A stretch of 64,000 nt of DNA, from assembly GCF_016583795.1 (NCBI RefSeq), contig NZ_NRRS01000011.1, positions 1 through 64,000 of the forward strand, given 5' to 3'. This document shows positions 51,713-61,139 of the stretch, one piece after another. The position numbers and the translations under genes were made by a program. Within the stretch, counting starts at the first letter, position 1. Each line of letters starts with the position of its first letter. The notes beneath the pieces were generated by a model, which worked only from the letters and a program-made list of their open reading frames with translations, did no database searches and was not told the DNA's origin. This DNA is from Rhabdochromatium marinum. Lineage in GTDB: Bacteria; Pseudomonadota; Gammaproteobacteria; Chromatiales; Chromatiaceae.

Positions 51713-54133
51713 CTACAGCCAATTCCCCACCAGAATAAAAGCACTCCAATCACTGGGCTTGGCGTATCTGCCACTGTGAATCATCTCCTGCTGGGCCTGC
51801 TGCAGGGCACGCGCCTTGCTGAACTTGCCCTCGGCCAGCTGCGCATAGAAATTTGCCATTAGCTGTTGGGTGGCGGCATCGCCGACTGGCCACAGGGAAC
51901 CCAGGGCACTGCGGGCGCCGGATTGCAACGCAACACCGCTGAGTCCAAGCGGGGTGCGGTCATCGCCCTCGGCGGTCTGGCAGGCACTCAGCACCAGGAT
52001 TTCAATCGGACTGCTGTCGAGCTCGCGCGGTTTCAGCGCCGCCGCCAAGCGGGCCATATCGAGTTTGTGGTCATAGGTAACGATAAAATTCTCTTCTGGC
52101 GGGCCCTGGAACAGGCCGTGGGAAGCGATATGCACAATGCGATAGGGATTTTGCTCGACTTCATCAACAAAGCGGTGCAGCAAGAAGTCCTGATTGCGCA
52201 GGACCTCCGAGGCGGTTTCCGTCGCTAGCGTATCGATTTCCGCCTCCACACCCGGCAGGGATAGAGCCTCAATCATCTCCTGGCGCGCAGCGCGCGGAAT
52301 CCGCGCTGGCGTCTGGCCTGCTGCACCGCCACGCCCCTGCACTGGTACCGAAGCCCCGCGTGCGCTGTCCTCGACACCGCGCCTGAGCGCGCGGCGATGC
52401 TGTTGCACCATAGCTCCGACCCACCAGTCCGGTAGTTCATCAACGACCGGGCCGGGGCGACTGACGCCGGCAATCAGGGTCTTGGGACGCGCCTGTTTGA
52501 AGGCTTTGGGCTGCAAGAGTTGCAGGCCGAGCGTGGTGGCAACCGCATAGTCCTCAATCAGATAGCCGCTCGGGCTGCGCAGCACCGCAACGGGCACGGT
52601 GCGCAGGGCTCCATCCGGTACAAAAACCAGGGTGTCGATGCGGTGCTGACGCAGGGTTGGCGCGAAGGGTGCAATCAGCCAGTCATAGAGTTCCTGTGCT
52701 TCAGGCTCGATGGGCTGATCGTAGCGTAGCTTGAGTGCCAGAATCTGGGCCGCCAGTTCGACCTGATCGCGCGCAATCGGCAGGGTTTTCTGCATCATCT
52801 GGTCGGCGGCGCTCAGAATCAGCTCCAGACGATCAGGAAAGAGCACCGGGTAGAGCACGGCTGTGTGCCGGTCTAGAGTATCGACCTGGTTACGCAGCGG
52901 CTGAATGCAAGCATCGCGGAAATAATCCCGCAGCTCGTCAACCTTGAGTTGCTCCAGGTTGTTGCGCGCCTCGCGCAGCAGTTGCTGTTTGGTGCCCGCA
53001 TTGGCCGTTGCAGCGGCTTCTTGCAGCAAAAGGTCGGACAGTCCCAGATAAAGCGGCTCCAGGGTTTCGCGGAACGAGGAACGCCCCTCGGCGTATTCGA
53101 CCGGAATCTCGCCGCGAATCTTCTCCAGATGCCCCACGGCGCGGCGATAGGCGGCCAGCGCGTGGCGACGATCCCCGACGGACTCGAAGCTGCGCGCAAG
53201 TTGCCATTCCCATTGGTAGCGCAGGTCATAGGCATCAATGGGCGCCAGCTGCAAGGCCTGTAGCAACAGATTGCGGGCCTGGCGTGAGCCGTTATCCGCC
53301 AGCGCGGCAAACTGTCCAATGGCCTCGGCACGCTCGCGCTGCAATCCGGCTGTTTGTGCCCGTTCAGCCGCTGCGGTTAGGCTCTTGCGTGCCAGTGCCC
53401 GAGCGCTGCCCGAGCCGCCCTCTTGGGCCAGATAGGCGATCCGCAGCAGCAGTCGCACGCTCTCGCGACCGGCGGGCAGTGCGCTGGCTTCCTGGTAGGC
53501 CGCGTTCAGTGCACGCCGCTTGGCGCTCTGGGAGCCGGCCACGGCGGCCAGATTGACCCGCGCGCTGGCAACCAGCCCCGCATCGCTGGCGCGCCGGGCG
53601 GCGGCAAGGGCGGCGCGATAGTCATCGGCGGCGGCCGACTTCTGGCCCTGGGCCAGTTTCAGGTTGCCCAGTGCATTGGCACTAGCAGCGATCAGCGTCG
53701 GCTTGTCGAGCGCGCGCGCTTGACGGGTGGCCTGATCAAGCCAGGAGGCCGCCGCGCTGTTGTTGTGCTGGGCCAGTGCCACTTCGCCAAGACCCAGGGT
53801 GGCAATAGCCGCTTGCAGGTCCAGGCCATGCGCCTCGGCCAGTTCCAGTGCGGCGGTGTAATCGGTCTTGGCTTGGCGGTAGTGGGCCAGGCTCCGATAG
53901 CTTTCCGCGCGGTGAAGCCGTGCCGCGATGCGCTCAGCGGCCGGGCTGTCGCGCTGGTCGATTTGCGCCGACCACTGGCGAATGGCCGAGGTCTGGCGCG
54001 CATCGGGCTTGGCGGCGTGGGCATCGGTGCTGGCGTGCGGTTCGCAGCTGTTGCTGCTGGCGAGCAGGGGGACGCTGGCCAGCGCGGCGAGCAACAGGGT
54101 TCGGATCAGAGGGCGAAGGGCGAAATTTCTCAT
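51713..54133 (-). CDS. Exported CHAT-domain TPR protein
   Basis: 806 aa. A signal peptide (LRPLIRTLLLAALASVPLLASS) is followed by about 400 residues of TPR-like helical pairs and a C-terminal CHAT domain (caspase-like HetF associated with TPRs). The catalytic His lies in VHIASHGLF and the Cys in ILVLSACQTAEGDD; GLSGVALQSGARSALGSLWPV is typical. Bacterial CHAT proteins are proteases, some activated by partner proteins. It lies 45 bases downstream of the FhaC-like gene. Confidence 0.9.
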   Translation of the reverse strand: MRNFALRPLIRTLLLAALASVPLLASSNSCEPHASTDAHAAKPDARQTSAIRQWSAQIDQRDSPAAERIAARLHRAESYRSLAHYRQAKTDYTAALELAEAHGLDLQAAIATLGLGEVALAQHNNSAAASWLDQATRQARALDKPTLIAASANALGNLKLAQGQKSAAADDYRAALAAARRASDAGLVASARVNLAAVAGSQSAKRRALNAAYQEASALPAGRESVRLLLRIAYLAQEGGSGSARALARKSLTAAAERAQTAGLQRERAEAIGQFAALADNGSRQARNLLLQALQLAPIDAYDLRYQWEWQLARSFESVGDRRHALAAYRRAVGHLEKIRGEIPVEYAEGRSSFRETLEPLYLGLSDLLLQEAAATANAGTKQQLLREARNNLEQLKVDELRDYFRDACIQPLRNQVDTLDRHTAVLYPVLFPDRLELILSAADQMMQKTLPIARDQVELAAQILALKLRYDQPIEPEAQELYDWLIAPFAPTLRQHRIDTLVFVPDGALRTVPVAVLRSPSGYLIEDYAVATTLGLQLLQPKAFKQARPKTLIAGVSRPGPVVDELPDWWVGAMVQQHRRALRRGVEDSARGASVPVQGRGGAAGQTPARIPRAARQEMIEALSLPGVEAEIDTLATETASEVLRNQDFLLHRFVDEVEQNPYRIVHIASHGLFQGPPEENFIVTYDHKLDMARLAAALKPRELDSSPIEILVLSACQTAEGDDRTPLGLSGVALQSGARSALGSLWPVGDAATQQLMANFYAQLAEGKFSKARALQQAQQEMIHSGRYAKPSDWSAFILVGNWL

Positions 54134-54178
54134 AAGCTTAAGACTCTCAGCCGATCGGCGCAGTTAAAAGTCCCGCAG

Positions 54179-55786
54179 TTAAAAGTCCGCTTGCACCAAA
54201 AAGTTGAAGCCACGGTCTTGCAGATCGTCTTCGTTGGCTTCGATGATGTCTTCGAGCGCATAGCCATAGTAGAACTTGGCACGCAGGCGCTCATCAAGCG
54301 ACCACAGCAGACCGAGCCCCACCGAGGCAATGGTCTGGCGCTTGCGGAAGCTGGCATGATCCCAGGCGCTGCCGACATCGGAAAAGACGGCCAGTTGCAG
54401 CACTTGTTCAGTCTGTGCAAAGCCCTGCCCCTGCCAGATCGGGTAACGGGCTTCGATCGTGGCGGCATAGCCCTGATCACCGACCAGGGTGTTCTCGCGA
54501 TAGCCCCTGACGGTGTACATACCGCCGACCGAAAAACGCTCCAGCGGTAGTAGGATGTCGCCGGACAGTTGGGCGGCGCCGCGCAGAATCAATTGTGCGC
54601 CCTTGTCGCTCAGGCGGCGCACATACTGCGCCTGCCCACGCCAACTGAAGAAGTCGCTATCGGGCCAGCCGAAATCGTGCATGGTCGCGTCCATCGCATC
54701 CAGCCCCAGGCTGAACTGGGAGTAAAGCGCCAACGCCTGGCGATCGGAGCGGCGGGCGTAATTGGTGAGCAAGCGCGCGGCACTGACGCGACTCTCACCC
54801 GAGACCGAGCCGGGTGAGAAGTCGAACGGCTTCCCGAGCAGGGTGGTTTTGTTTTCCGCCCAGCTCAGCATCAGTCCAAGCTCCAGGCTGCTTTGCAGGT
54901 TGTGCCACAGCTCGTGGGACAGCGCGATCTCGGCGCGCTGGGTTTCGCTCTGGATGTTCAGCTCGCGCAAGGTTTCCTCGATCAGCGGCGCGTCGCTGCG
55001 CTTATAGCCGATGGAAACGCGGGTGCCGCGCGCGTTGAGCGGAATCGACCAATCAATAGCGCCCTCCCGACCCTGGCCCTCGAAGCTCTGGCCGATGTAC
55101 AGATCCAGCGCATCGCCCCAGCCGGTCAGATTGCGCAGAGTGCCGCCAACATAGGCACGCACGGCCCCGGTGCTCGGCGGGCGGGCATTGTCGGTGCGCA
55201 GATACAGCTCCCAGGGCCGGGCCGGGGTGACGGCCAGATCGAGCACCGCCACACCGGGTCCGTCGCCCGGTTGCAGGCCGCCCTGAAGTTGCTCGATCAG
55301 CGGGTCTTGCAGCAGCAACTGAAAGCGCTCTTGCAGCTCAAAGCGGTTGAAGGTCGCCTCGGGATCGGGATGAATCCGCCGGCTGACATAGGCGGGATTC
55401 AGCCGCCCTTGTCCAGTCACGCGCACCTCAGCGAGGGTGCCGGCGATGACCTGAACGCGCAGCACACCATCGCTCAGGTCTTGATTGGGCACCAACACCA
55501 CGCCGCTGTTGAGATAGCCCTGATCGACATAGTGCTTGGTCAGCCGGTAGCGCAGCTCCTCGACATCGGCCAGCGTGGTCCATTGGCCCAGAAAGGGCTC
55601 GATGAGCACATCAACGCCGTCCTCCGGCAGCGGATTGCCGCCGTCGAATTGGATGGCAGTGAGGACAAAGCCGGGTTCCCGAGGGGCGGGAGCAGCTGGA
55701 TTTCCGACCGCGACGGCCAGCGCTGGTAGCAGCACTACAGCGGCCCCGGAGATACGGCCAAAGAGTCTCGAAACAGAGATGAACAT
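54179..55786 (-). CDS. Two-partner-secretion pore (ShlB/FhaC family)
   Basis: 535 aa. Outer-membrane transporter: signal peptide (ending AVAVGNPAAP), POTRA domains (about 35-190, with YVDQGYLNSGVVLVPNQDLSDG and RLNPAYVSRRI), then a beta-barrel with the ERFSVGGMYTVRGYREN signature and a C-terminal aromatic residue (QADF). It exports TpsA proteins. No TpsA passenger is visible nearby. It sits between the CHAT and TPR genes on one strand. Confidence 0.92.
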   Translation of the reverse strand: MFISVSRLFGRISGAAVVLLPALAVAVGNPAAPAPREPGFVLTAIQFDGGNPLPEDGVDVLIEPFLGQWTTLADVEELRYRLTKHYVDQGYLNSGVVLVPNQDLSDGVLRVQVIAGTLAEVRVTGQGRLNPAYVSRRIHPDPEATFNRFELQERFQLLLQDPLIEQLQGGLQPGDGPGVAVLDLAVTPARPWELYLRTDNARPPSTGAVRAYVGGTLRNLTGWGDALDLYIGQSFEGQGREGAIDWSIPLNARGTRVSIGYKRSDAPLIEETLRELNIQSETQRAEIALSHELWHNLQSSLELGLMLSWAENKTTLLGKPFDFSPGSVSGESRVSAARLLTNYARRSDRQALALYSQFSLGLDAMDATMHDFGWPDSDFFSWRGQAQYVRRLSDKGAQLILRGAAQLSGDILLPLERFSVGGMYTVRGYRENTLVGDQGYAATIEARYPIWQGQGFAQTEQVLQLAVFSDVGSAWDHASFRKRQTIASVGLGLLWSLDERLRAKFYYGYALEDIIEANEDDLQDRGFNFLVQADF

Positions 55787-55883
55787 GGGATTTTTCGCTC
55801 CTCAATCTTCCAGTGGCAACAACCGCTGAAGGCCGGCGCAGCAGATGGACAGGCCGTTTCTGTCCGGGCGTTGCGCGATCGGA

Positions 55884-57947
55884 TCAATTCCCTCCTTCGG
55901 ACGCCGCAGGGTCGTCCTGCGCGGGCGTTGCGGCTGAGACCGCCTCCACCCGCGCGCGGATGGCCAGCAATCCCGCGCGGTCAGATGCAGTGATGTACAG
56001 CCCGGCCCGATCGAGGGCATCGAAGAGCGCCAACATGGCGCCCCAATGCCGGACCAGCGCCGGCTCGTCGTCGCGAGCATCAGCAACCCGTCCGAGCTTG
56101 AAATGGGAGACGGCGAGATCGCGCTGCCAGCCGGCATGGCCGGGCTCGGCGGCGGCCAGGCGCTCGGCGATGGCCAGATCGCGCTCGAAGTCCTGCTGCG
56201 CCCCGTCGAGGTCGCCGCGCGTGACCTTGAGGTCGCCGAGCTTGTCCAGGCTCACCGACAGATCGCGCTGCCAGCCGGCATTGCCAGGCTCGGCGGCGGC
56301 CAGGCGCTCGCGGATGGCCAGCGAGCGCTCGAAGTCCTGCTGCGCCCCGTCGAGGTCGCCGCGCGTGACCTTGAGGTCACCGAGCTTGTCCAGGCTCACC
56401 GACAGCTCCCGCTGCCACTCGGCATGGCCGGGCTCGGCCGCAGCCAGGCGCTCAAGGATGGCCAGCGCGCGCTCGAAGTCCTGCTGCGCCCCGTCGAGGT
56501 CGCCGCGCGTGACCTTGAGCTCGCCGAGCTTGATCAGGCTCACCGACAGATCGCGCTGCCAGCCGGCATTGCCGGGCTCGGCGGCGGCCAGGCGTTCGCG
56601 GATGGCCAGCGCGCGCTCGAAGTCCTGCTGCGCCCCGTCGAGGTCGCCGCGCGTGACCTTGAGCTCACCGAGCTTGATCAGGCTCACCGACAGATCGCGC
56701 TGCCAGCCGGTATTGCCGGGCTCGGCGGCGGCCAGGCGCTCGGCGATGGCCAGCGAGCGCTCGAAGTCCTGCTGCGCCCCGTCGAGGTCGCCGCGCGTGA
56801 CCTTGAGGTCGCCGAGCTTGTTCAGGCTCACCGACAGATCGCGCTGCCAGCCGGCATTGCCAGGCTCGGCGGCGGCCAGGCGCTCGGCGATGGCCAGCGA
56901 GCGCTCGAAGTCCTGCTGCGCCCCGTCGAGGTCGCCGCGCGTGACCTTGAGGTCGCCGGTGCGATTGAGACAGAGCCCGAGGTTGCGTTGCCAGCGCGGC
57001 TCGTCGGGCTCAAGCGCGATCAACGCATCCACGCGCCGCCGGGCCAAGGCGAAATCCCGCTCGGCGGGATCGAGCGTGCCGCGGATCACGGCGAGGTCGC
57101 CCTGATCAATCAGAAACCAGCGGTGGGCGTCCAGTGCCTCGGGCCAGTCCGGCGCGAGCGCGACGACTTCGGCGTAGAGCGCGCGGGCCGGCTGCGCCTC
57201 GGCCTCGGCGGCATAGAGTCCGGCACTGGCGAGCAGCGGCTCCAGCTCTTCGCGGTCGCGGGTGCGGTTGGCCGCTCGCCGCTTGCGGATGCGCGCGACG
57301 ATGCCGCCGCGCTTGGTCTCGATATAGTCCAGGGCCGCGCCCGGGCCTTGCTCTTGCAGGATGCGGGCAAGGGACTTGGCGATGCTCTCGGCCTCGGGGC
57401 CGGTGGCAATGCGCTGGAATTCCTCGGCCAGGTCGTCGATGCGCGCAAGCTGGGCATCGCGCTGGGCTTTCGCGGCCTCGAGCCGGCGCTCGCGCACCTG
57501 CCAGTCGCCCGTGACCGCCTCGGCGGCGGCCTTCTGGGCGTCGTAGGTGTCATCGACCGATGCCAACAACTGGGCGCGAATCTGGGACGTGTCGATGGCA
57601 CCGTCGTCGAGCTTGATCTCGACATAGGCGACGATGGTAAGCACGCTGGCGACCAGGGCGATGAGGTAGACCAGTCTGGCCCAGCCCGAGCTCAGCCGTG
57701 CGCCCCAAGCGGATCGATCGACCGGCGGGTCGGGGTCGGGTGCCGGTACCGGTGTCGATGCGTTGCTGTCGGCTGGCAACTGCGCAGCCGGCACCGGAGG
57801 CTCGGCGGGGGCCTCCGGCGCCGGAGGTTCGGGCTCAATAGGCTGCGGTTGCGCCGGGTTGTCGTTGCCGCCGTCGGGCACCGCCGGCTGTGCGAATGCC
57901 GGTTTTCGGTCGAGGTCTTCTGGATGTGCTGCATGCGAATCGGTCAT
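55884..57947 (-). CDS. Membrane-anchored TPR protein with near-identical repeats
   Basis: 687 aa. A Pro-rich N-terminus (about 1-80), one membrane helix (about 90-109), a coiled-coil-prone segment (about 125-200), then TPR helices. Residues 335-622 are six near-identical 48-residue units (core RGDLDGAQQDFERSLAI and ERLAAAEPGNAGWQRDLSVS). One diverged unit precedes them. Probably a protein-interaction scaffold. First gene of the TPR-TpsB-CHAT unit, 97 bases before the TpsB gene. Confidence 0.85.
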   Translation of the reverse strand: MTDSHAAHPEDLDRKPAFAQPAVPDGGNDNPAQPQPIEPEPPAPEAPAEPPVPAAQLPADSNASTPVPAPDPDPPVDRSAWGARLSSGWARLVYLIALVASVLTIVAYVEIKLDDGAIDTSQIRAQLLASVDDTYDAQKAAAEAVTGDWQVRERRLEAAKAQRDAQLARIDDLAEEFQRIATGPEAESIAKSLARILQEQGPGAALDYIETKRGGIVARIRKRRAANRTRDREELEPLLASAGLYAAEAEAQPARALYAEVVALAPDWPEALDAHRWFLIDQGDLAVIRGTLDPAERDFALARRRVDALIALEPDEPRWQRNLGLCLNRTGDLKVTRGDLDGAQQDFERSLAIAERLAAAEPGNAGWQRDLSVSLNKLGDLKVTRGDLDGAQQDFERSLAIAERLAAAEPGNTGWQRDLSVSLIKLGELKVTRGDLDGAQQDFERALAIRERLAAAEPGNAGWQRDLSVSLIKLGELKVTRGDLDGAQQDFERALAILERLAAAEPGHAEWQRELSVSLDKLGDLKVTRGDLDGAQQDFERSLAIRERLAAAEPGNAGWQRDLSVSLDKLGDLKVTRGDLDGAQQDFERDLAIAERLAAAEPGHAGWQRDLAVSHFKLGRVADARDDEPALVRHWGAMLALFDALDRAGLYITASDRAGLLAIRARVEAVSAATPAQDDPAASEGGN
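56082..56945 (-). repeat. Six 144-bp coding tandem repeats
   Basis: Six in-frame units of 144 bases encode 48-residue TPR-like units that differ at only a few positions (for example N/H after EPG, S/A/D before LAI, D/E in GDLK/GELK). DNA identity between units is very high, so recent unit duplication or gene conversion is likely, and copy number may vary between strains. Confidence 0.9.
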
Positions 57948-58175
57948 CTCGGATTCCTCGTCGAGCAGAAAAACGAAGGTGTTCCTTGCTGATTCCGCCA
58001 GCAGACTCTACGTTGCTTCGGGGCACAAGAAAACCCGATGAAGAAATCATCGCAAAGTTGTTGCCGCGAATCCATCTTTTCTTGCGACGGTGGGGTGTTG
58101 CCGCACGAGTTTGGCGCGTGGCAAACGGTCTATGCACGAGCGTCAGGATGCGCTTTGAATTGACAATCCTCATTT

Positions 58176-58194
58176 ATATATAAGAATCATTCGC
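58176..58194. promoter_or_regulatory. Possible Fur box before the TonB receptor gene
   Basis: The 19 bases include AATCATT, the centre of the Fur consensus, and match 11 of 19 positions by my count. A TTGACA at 58160-58165 lies just upstream. The site is about 45 bases before the receptor start, in a plausible operator position. Moderate evidence. Confidence 0.35.
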
Positions 58195-58237
58195 GTTAGC
58201 TTTAGCATCTGGATGTGATCATATAGGATGTCGCTTG

Positions 58238-60400
58238 ATGCTTTCCGTTTACCAATTTGTTTCGCGAATGAATCCAGAATTGACCCCGAGACACCGAGTC
58301 GAACGGCACCAACTGACAAACCGAGATACCAGGCATCGGTCAAATTCATCGGCGGACATGCTGGCGGCGGTCGCGTCCCTCGCGGCGACCCTCTTGATGA
58401 CAGCGGGGGCGGCGGCAGTCGCCGACACCCATGTCGCAGGATCCGATCCAACCCAGTTACCTGGCGTCGGTTCGCTGGGTAGCGCGGAAGCGGAAGTAGT
58501 TCTTGCACCGATCAGTGTCACTGCCACCCGTGTCGAAACTGAATTGGAGCGCATCCCTGGCGCGGTGCAGGTGATGGGTCGCGACATCATTGAGCGCACG
58601 GACGCTCAGCGCCTCGGGGACTTGCTGGAGCTGGCGCAGGGCGTCAATCTGAGCAAACGCGGAACCCGCGATACTGTGTCCATTCGCGGCTTCAGCAATG
58701 AGCAGTCGCTGATCCTCATTGATGGACGGCGGCTTGCCGATGAGCCATCGCAGAAGTTCGCGCTGGATCGAGTGACCCTGGCGAATGTGGAACGGGTTGA
58801 AATTCTACGCGGTCCCGGTAGTACCCTTTACGGCGCCGATGCCCTAGGCGGTGTGATCAACATCGTCACCCGCCGTCCAGAGCGTAACCAGCTTGAGGTG
58901 CGCACCCGGTGCGATCGCATTGAACTCGACGGCAGTCATGGATGCGAAGGAGATGTCTACGGCGCCTGGGCGGTAAACGATCAACTCGCGCTGTCGCTGT
59001 CGGGAACCCTCATCGATCAGCCGACGGTGGAGCTGGACTCCGGAGCCTCGGCCAGGGACGCCGAGCGCTTTCAGGACGGCAGACTGAGCCTCGACTGGTC
59101 GATCACCGATGACTGGCGTGTGCTGGCCTCAGTTTCGCAGTTCGATGCCGACAGCTATTTCTATGCCCTTGGCGGCGGTTCGGGTCAGGGCTCGGGTCAG
59201 GGCTCGGGCGGGCAAGGAAGTGGGTCGTCGGCGCGTCAGCGCTGGGACGACAACAACCGTCGCCGCGACTTCGCGCTTGACCTGCGTTACCAGGGCGCGG
59301 CGGATGACGGTCGCATCCAGCTCTATAACTCGCGTCTCGACAAGGACCGCAGCATGCGGATGGAAAATGCCGCCACGCTCAAGAATTTCGACCAGGTCCG
59401 GGTGGAGAAGACCGCCATCGACGCACACTACGGCTGGGCACCGCTGGCGCGACACTGGCTCATCCTCGGCGGCGAATACCGAGTGGAAGACTTCAAGGGA
59501 ACCACGTTTCGCACCGAGGACGAGGTCGGTATCGCTCGTCGTGGCGGCCTGAGCAAGCCGGTGTCCAAGGCGTCCATCGACTACTGGGCGTTGTTCATGC
59601 AGGATCAATGGCAGCTGTCGCCGCGACTCGACCTCACCCTGGGGGCGCGTTACGACGCCTCGGATCAATTCGATAGCCGCGTGACCGCAAACATCGGCGG
59701 GGTCTATCAGCTGTTGCAAGAGGACGAGCGCTCCCTGCGGGTCAAGGCACGCTTCGCCCAAGGATATCGAGTGCCGACGATGCGCGATCTGTATGTGGAT
59801 GTCGATAGCGCCAGCGTCAGCCGCCGCGGCAATCCTGATCTGCGGCCCGAGCATTCCAACAGCTTCGATCTCGCAATCGAAGGCCGCTATCGGGAATTTT
59901 CGGCACGCCTTGGCGGCTTCTACAACAAGGTTCAGGACTTGATCGACGAGGAGAGCATTGGCAAGCGCCCCGACGGTAAACCGATCTTTCGCTATGAGAA
60001 CATCGGTGAGGCCACCCTGCAAGGCATTGAGGCCAGCTTCGACTGGGCCGCCTTGGCCGATCTGAGCCTGGGACTGGAGTACATGTACCTGGATGCCCGC
60101 GACGACACCACCGACGAGCGCCTTGAGGATCGGCCCCTCCATCGGTTCGTGACGACCTTGGATTACACCTTCATGCCTTGGGGGCTGGATGTAGCGCTTT
60201 GGGGTGACTACAACCTCGACGTCATTGACAGCGCTTCGGGAGAGCAAAAGAACTATGGCCTGTGGAATCTCAGCCTGTCGCAACCCCTGACCCGTCAGCT
60301 CGACCTTCGCGCCGGCATCGAAAACCTGTTCGACGAGCGTGATGACGATTTGTTATTGGTCGGGCGGAGCTATTACCTAGGGCTGAACCTGTCCTTCTAG
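58238..60400 (+). CDS. TonB-dependent outer-membrane receptor (CirA/FepA-like)
   Basis: 720 aa from the ATG at 58238. Signal region at about 35-62, a TonB-box-like stretch (APISVTATRVE), a plug domain (GAVQVMGRDII, SIRGFSNEQSLILIDGRR, VERVEILRGPGSTLYGADALGGVINIVTRRP) and a 22-strand barrel ending YYLGLNLSF. The plug resembles catecholate siderophore/colicin I receptors. A Gly/Ser/Gln-rich loop (SGQGSGQGSGGQGSGS) lies near residue 315. The ligand is not identifiable. A long N-terminal extension precedes the signal helix, so the true start may be at a later Met. Confidence 0.92.
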   Translation: MLSVYQFVSRMNPELTPRHRVERHQLTNRDTRHRSNSSADMLAAVASLAATLLMTAGAAAVADTHVAGSDPTQLPGVGSLGSAEAEVVLAPISVTATRVETELERIPGAVQVMGRDIIERTDAQRLGDLLELAQGVNLSKRGTRDTVSIRGFSNEQSLILIDGRRLADEPSQKFALDRVTLANVERVEILRGPGSTLYGADALGGVINIVTRRPERNQLEVRTRCDRIELDGSHGCEGDVYGAWAVNDQLALSLSGTLIDQPTVELDSGASARDAERFQDGRLSLDWSITDDWRVLASVSQFDADSYFYALGGGSGQGSGQGSGGQGSGSSARQRWDDNNRRRDFALDLRYQGAADDGRIQLYNSRLDKDRSMRMENAATLKNFDQVRVEKTAIDAHYGWAPLARHWLILGGEYRVEDFKGTTFRTEDEVGIARRGGLSKPVSKASIDYWALFMQDQWQLSPRLDLTLGARYDASDQFDSRVTANIGGVYQLLQEDERSLRVKARFAQGYRVPTMRDLYVDVDSASVSRRGNPDLRPEHSNSFDLAIEGRYREFSARLGGFYNKVQDLIDEESIGKRPDGKPIFRYENIGEATLQGIEASFDWAALADLSLGLEYMYLDARDDTTDERLEDRPLHRFVTTLDYTFMPWGLDVALWGDYNLDVIDSASGEQKNYGLWNLSLSQPLTRQLDLRAGIENLFDERDDDLLLVGRSYYLGLNLSF

Positions 60401-60449
60401 GCGGCCATGCCGGGCGCCGGTCGCGCGCGCCCGTGCTAACCCCTTAATC

Positions 60450-60938
60450 CTATGGCCGTGAACGGGCGCCGAAGCCGCCGTCTTCGACCAGACGCTGGAA
60501 TTGGTCCGACGTCAAAATGGCTCGGAAAACCCGCAGTGCGGCGATATGCAAATCGGTGATCTGGCGCTTGATCCGCGAGAGCTCGTCCAGTTGCGCGCTC
60601 AAAGCCTCGGCGGTTGCATTCTTCTCGAGGACGGCATAGCGAATCTGGCGCTCCAGTTGCCAAGCTTCTCGTTTGCGCTGATGCATCTGCGGGGGATAGA
60701 CCGCAATGATCTCTTTTTGTAGACGATCATACTGTTCTGGCAATAATTGATAGCGTTCGGGATGCTGTTTGATCAGCCGCATCGGATGGGGCAAGGCCAC
60801 CAGCTCGTCAACACGAAAACGCGCATTTCCGGGCTCAGAAGCCACACTGGACGGCGGCGCGTTCTGAGCTGCCGCGAGTTGCGCGCCACACATCAGCAAG
60901 ACAAGTAGGACGAAAAACACTGGAATGCGAAATATCAT
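60450..60938 (-). CDS. Periplasmic Spy/CpxP-like helical protein
   Basis: 162 aa from the ATG at 60938. Signal peptide (VFFVLLVLLMCGAQLAAAQ), then an all-helical domain with LLPEQYDRLQKEIIAVYP, RQIRYAVLEKNATAEALSAQ and LRVFRAILTSDQFQRL, the LTxxQ-type pattern of Spy/CpxP and heavy-metal sensor proteins. Convergent with the first TonB receptor and divergent from the CbiX-like gene, with a Fur-box-like site between. Confidence 0.7.
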   Translation of the reverse strand: MIFRIPVFFVLLVLLMCGAQLAAAQNAPPSSVASEPGNARFRVDELVALPHPMRLIKQHPERYQLLPEQYDRLQKEIIAVYPPQMHQRKREAWQLERQIRYAVLEKNATAEALSAQLDELSRIKRQITDLHIAALRVFRAILTSDQFQRLVEDGGFGARSRP

Positions 60939-61069
60939 GCGAAGGATTCCCCTGCTACGAAACAAAAGTGAAGACATCGGTAACCAGAATATTGCGGATA
61001 CGAATATATCGCAATCGCATTAGATAGATTCATGGTGAAGCCGTTGACAGCGGCGGTCGTCTCGGAGAC

Positions 61070-61088
61070 AATAATGAGATTCTCTCTC
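61070..61088. promoter_or_regulatory. Fur-box-like site before the CbiX-like gene
   Basis: The 19 bases starting AATAATGAGATTC match the Fur consensus at 13 of 19 positions by my count, and overlap an inverted repeat AATGAGA-N5-TCTCATT (61073-61091). It lies about 50 bases before the CbiX-like start and 130 before the divergent Spy-like gene. Iron control of this locus is inferred. Confidence 0.5.
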
Positions 61089-61139
61089 ATTTAGTTTTGC
61101 ATTAGCGCTCGCGCTTATGACCGGCTTAGGAGTCTCCGC

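Noticed and set aside
53423-54550. 375-codon plus-strand frame across the CHAT/TpsB junction
   Set aside because: Antisense to two genes with strong family signatures; the product is low-complexity Gly/Gln-rich with no domain.
56046-57992. 648-codon plus-strand open frame with repeats
   Set aside because: It mirrors the repeated TPR gene on the other strand. The repeats make the antisense frame open as well; the minus-strand product has real TPR, membrane and coiled-coil features.
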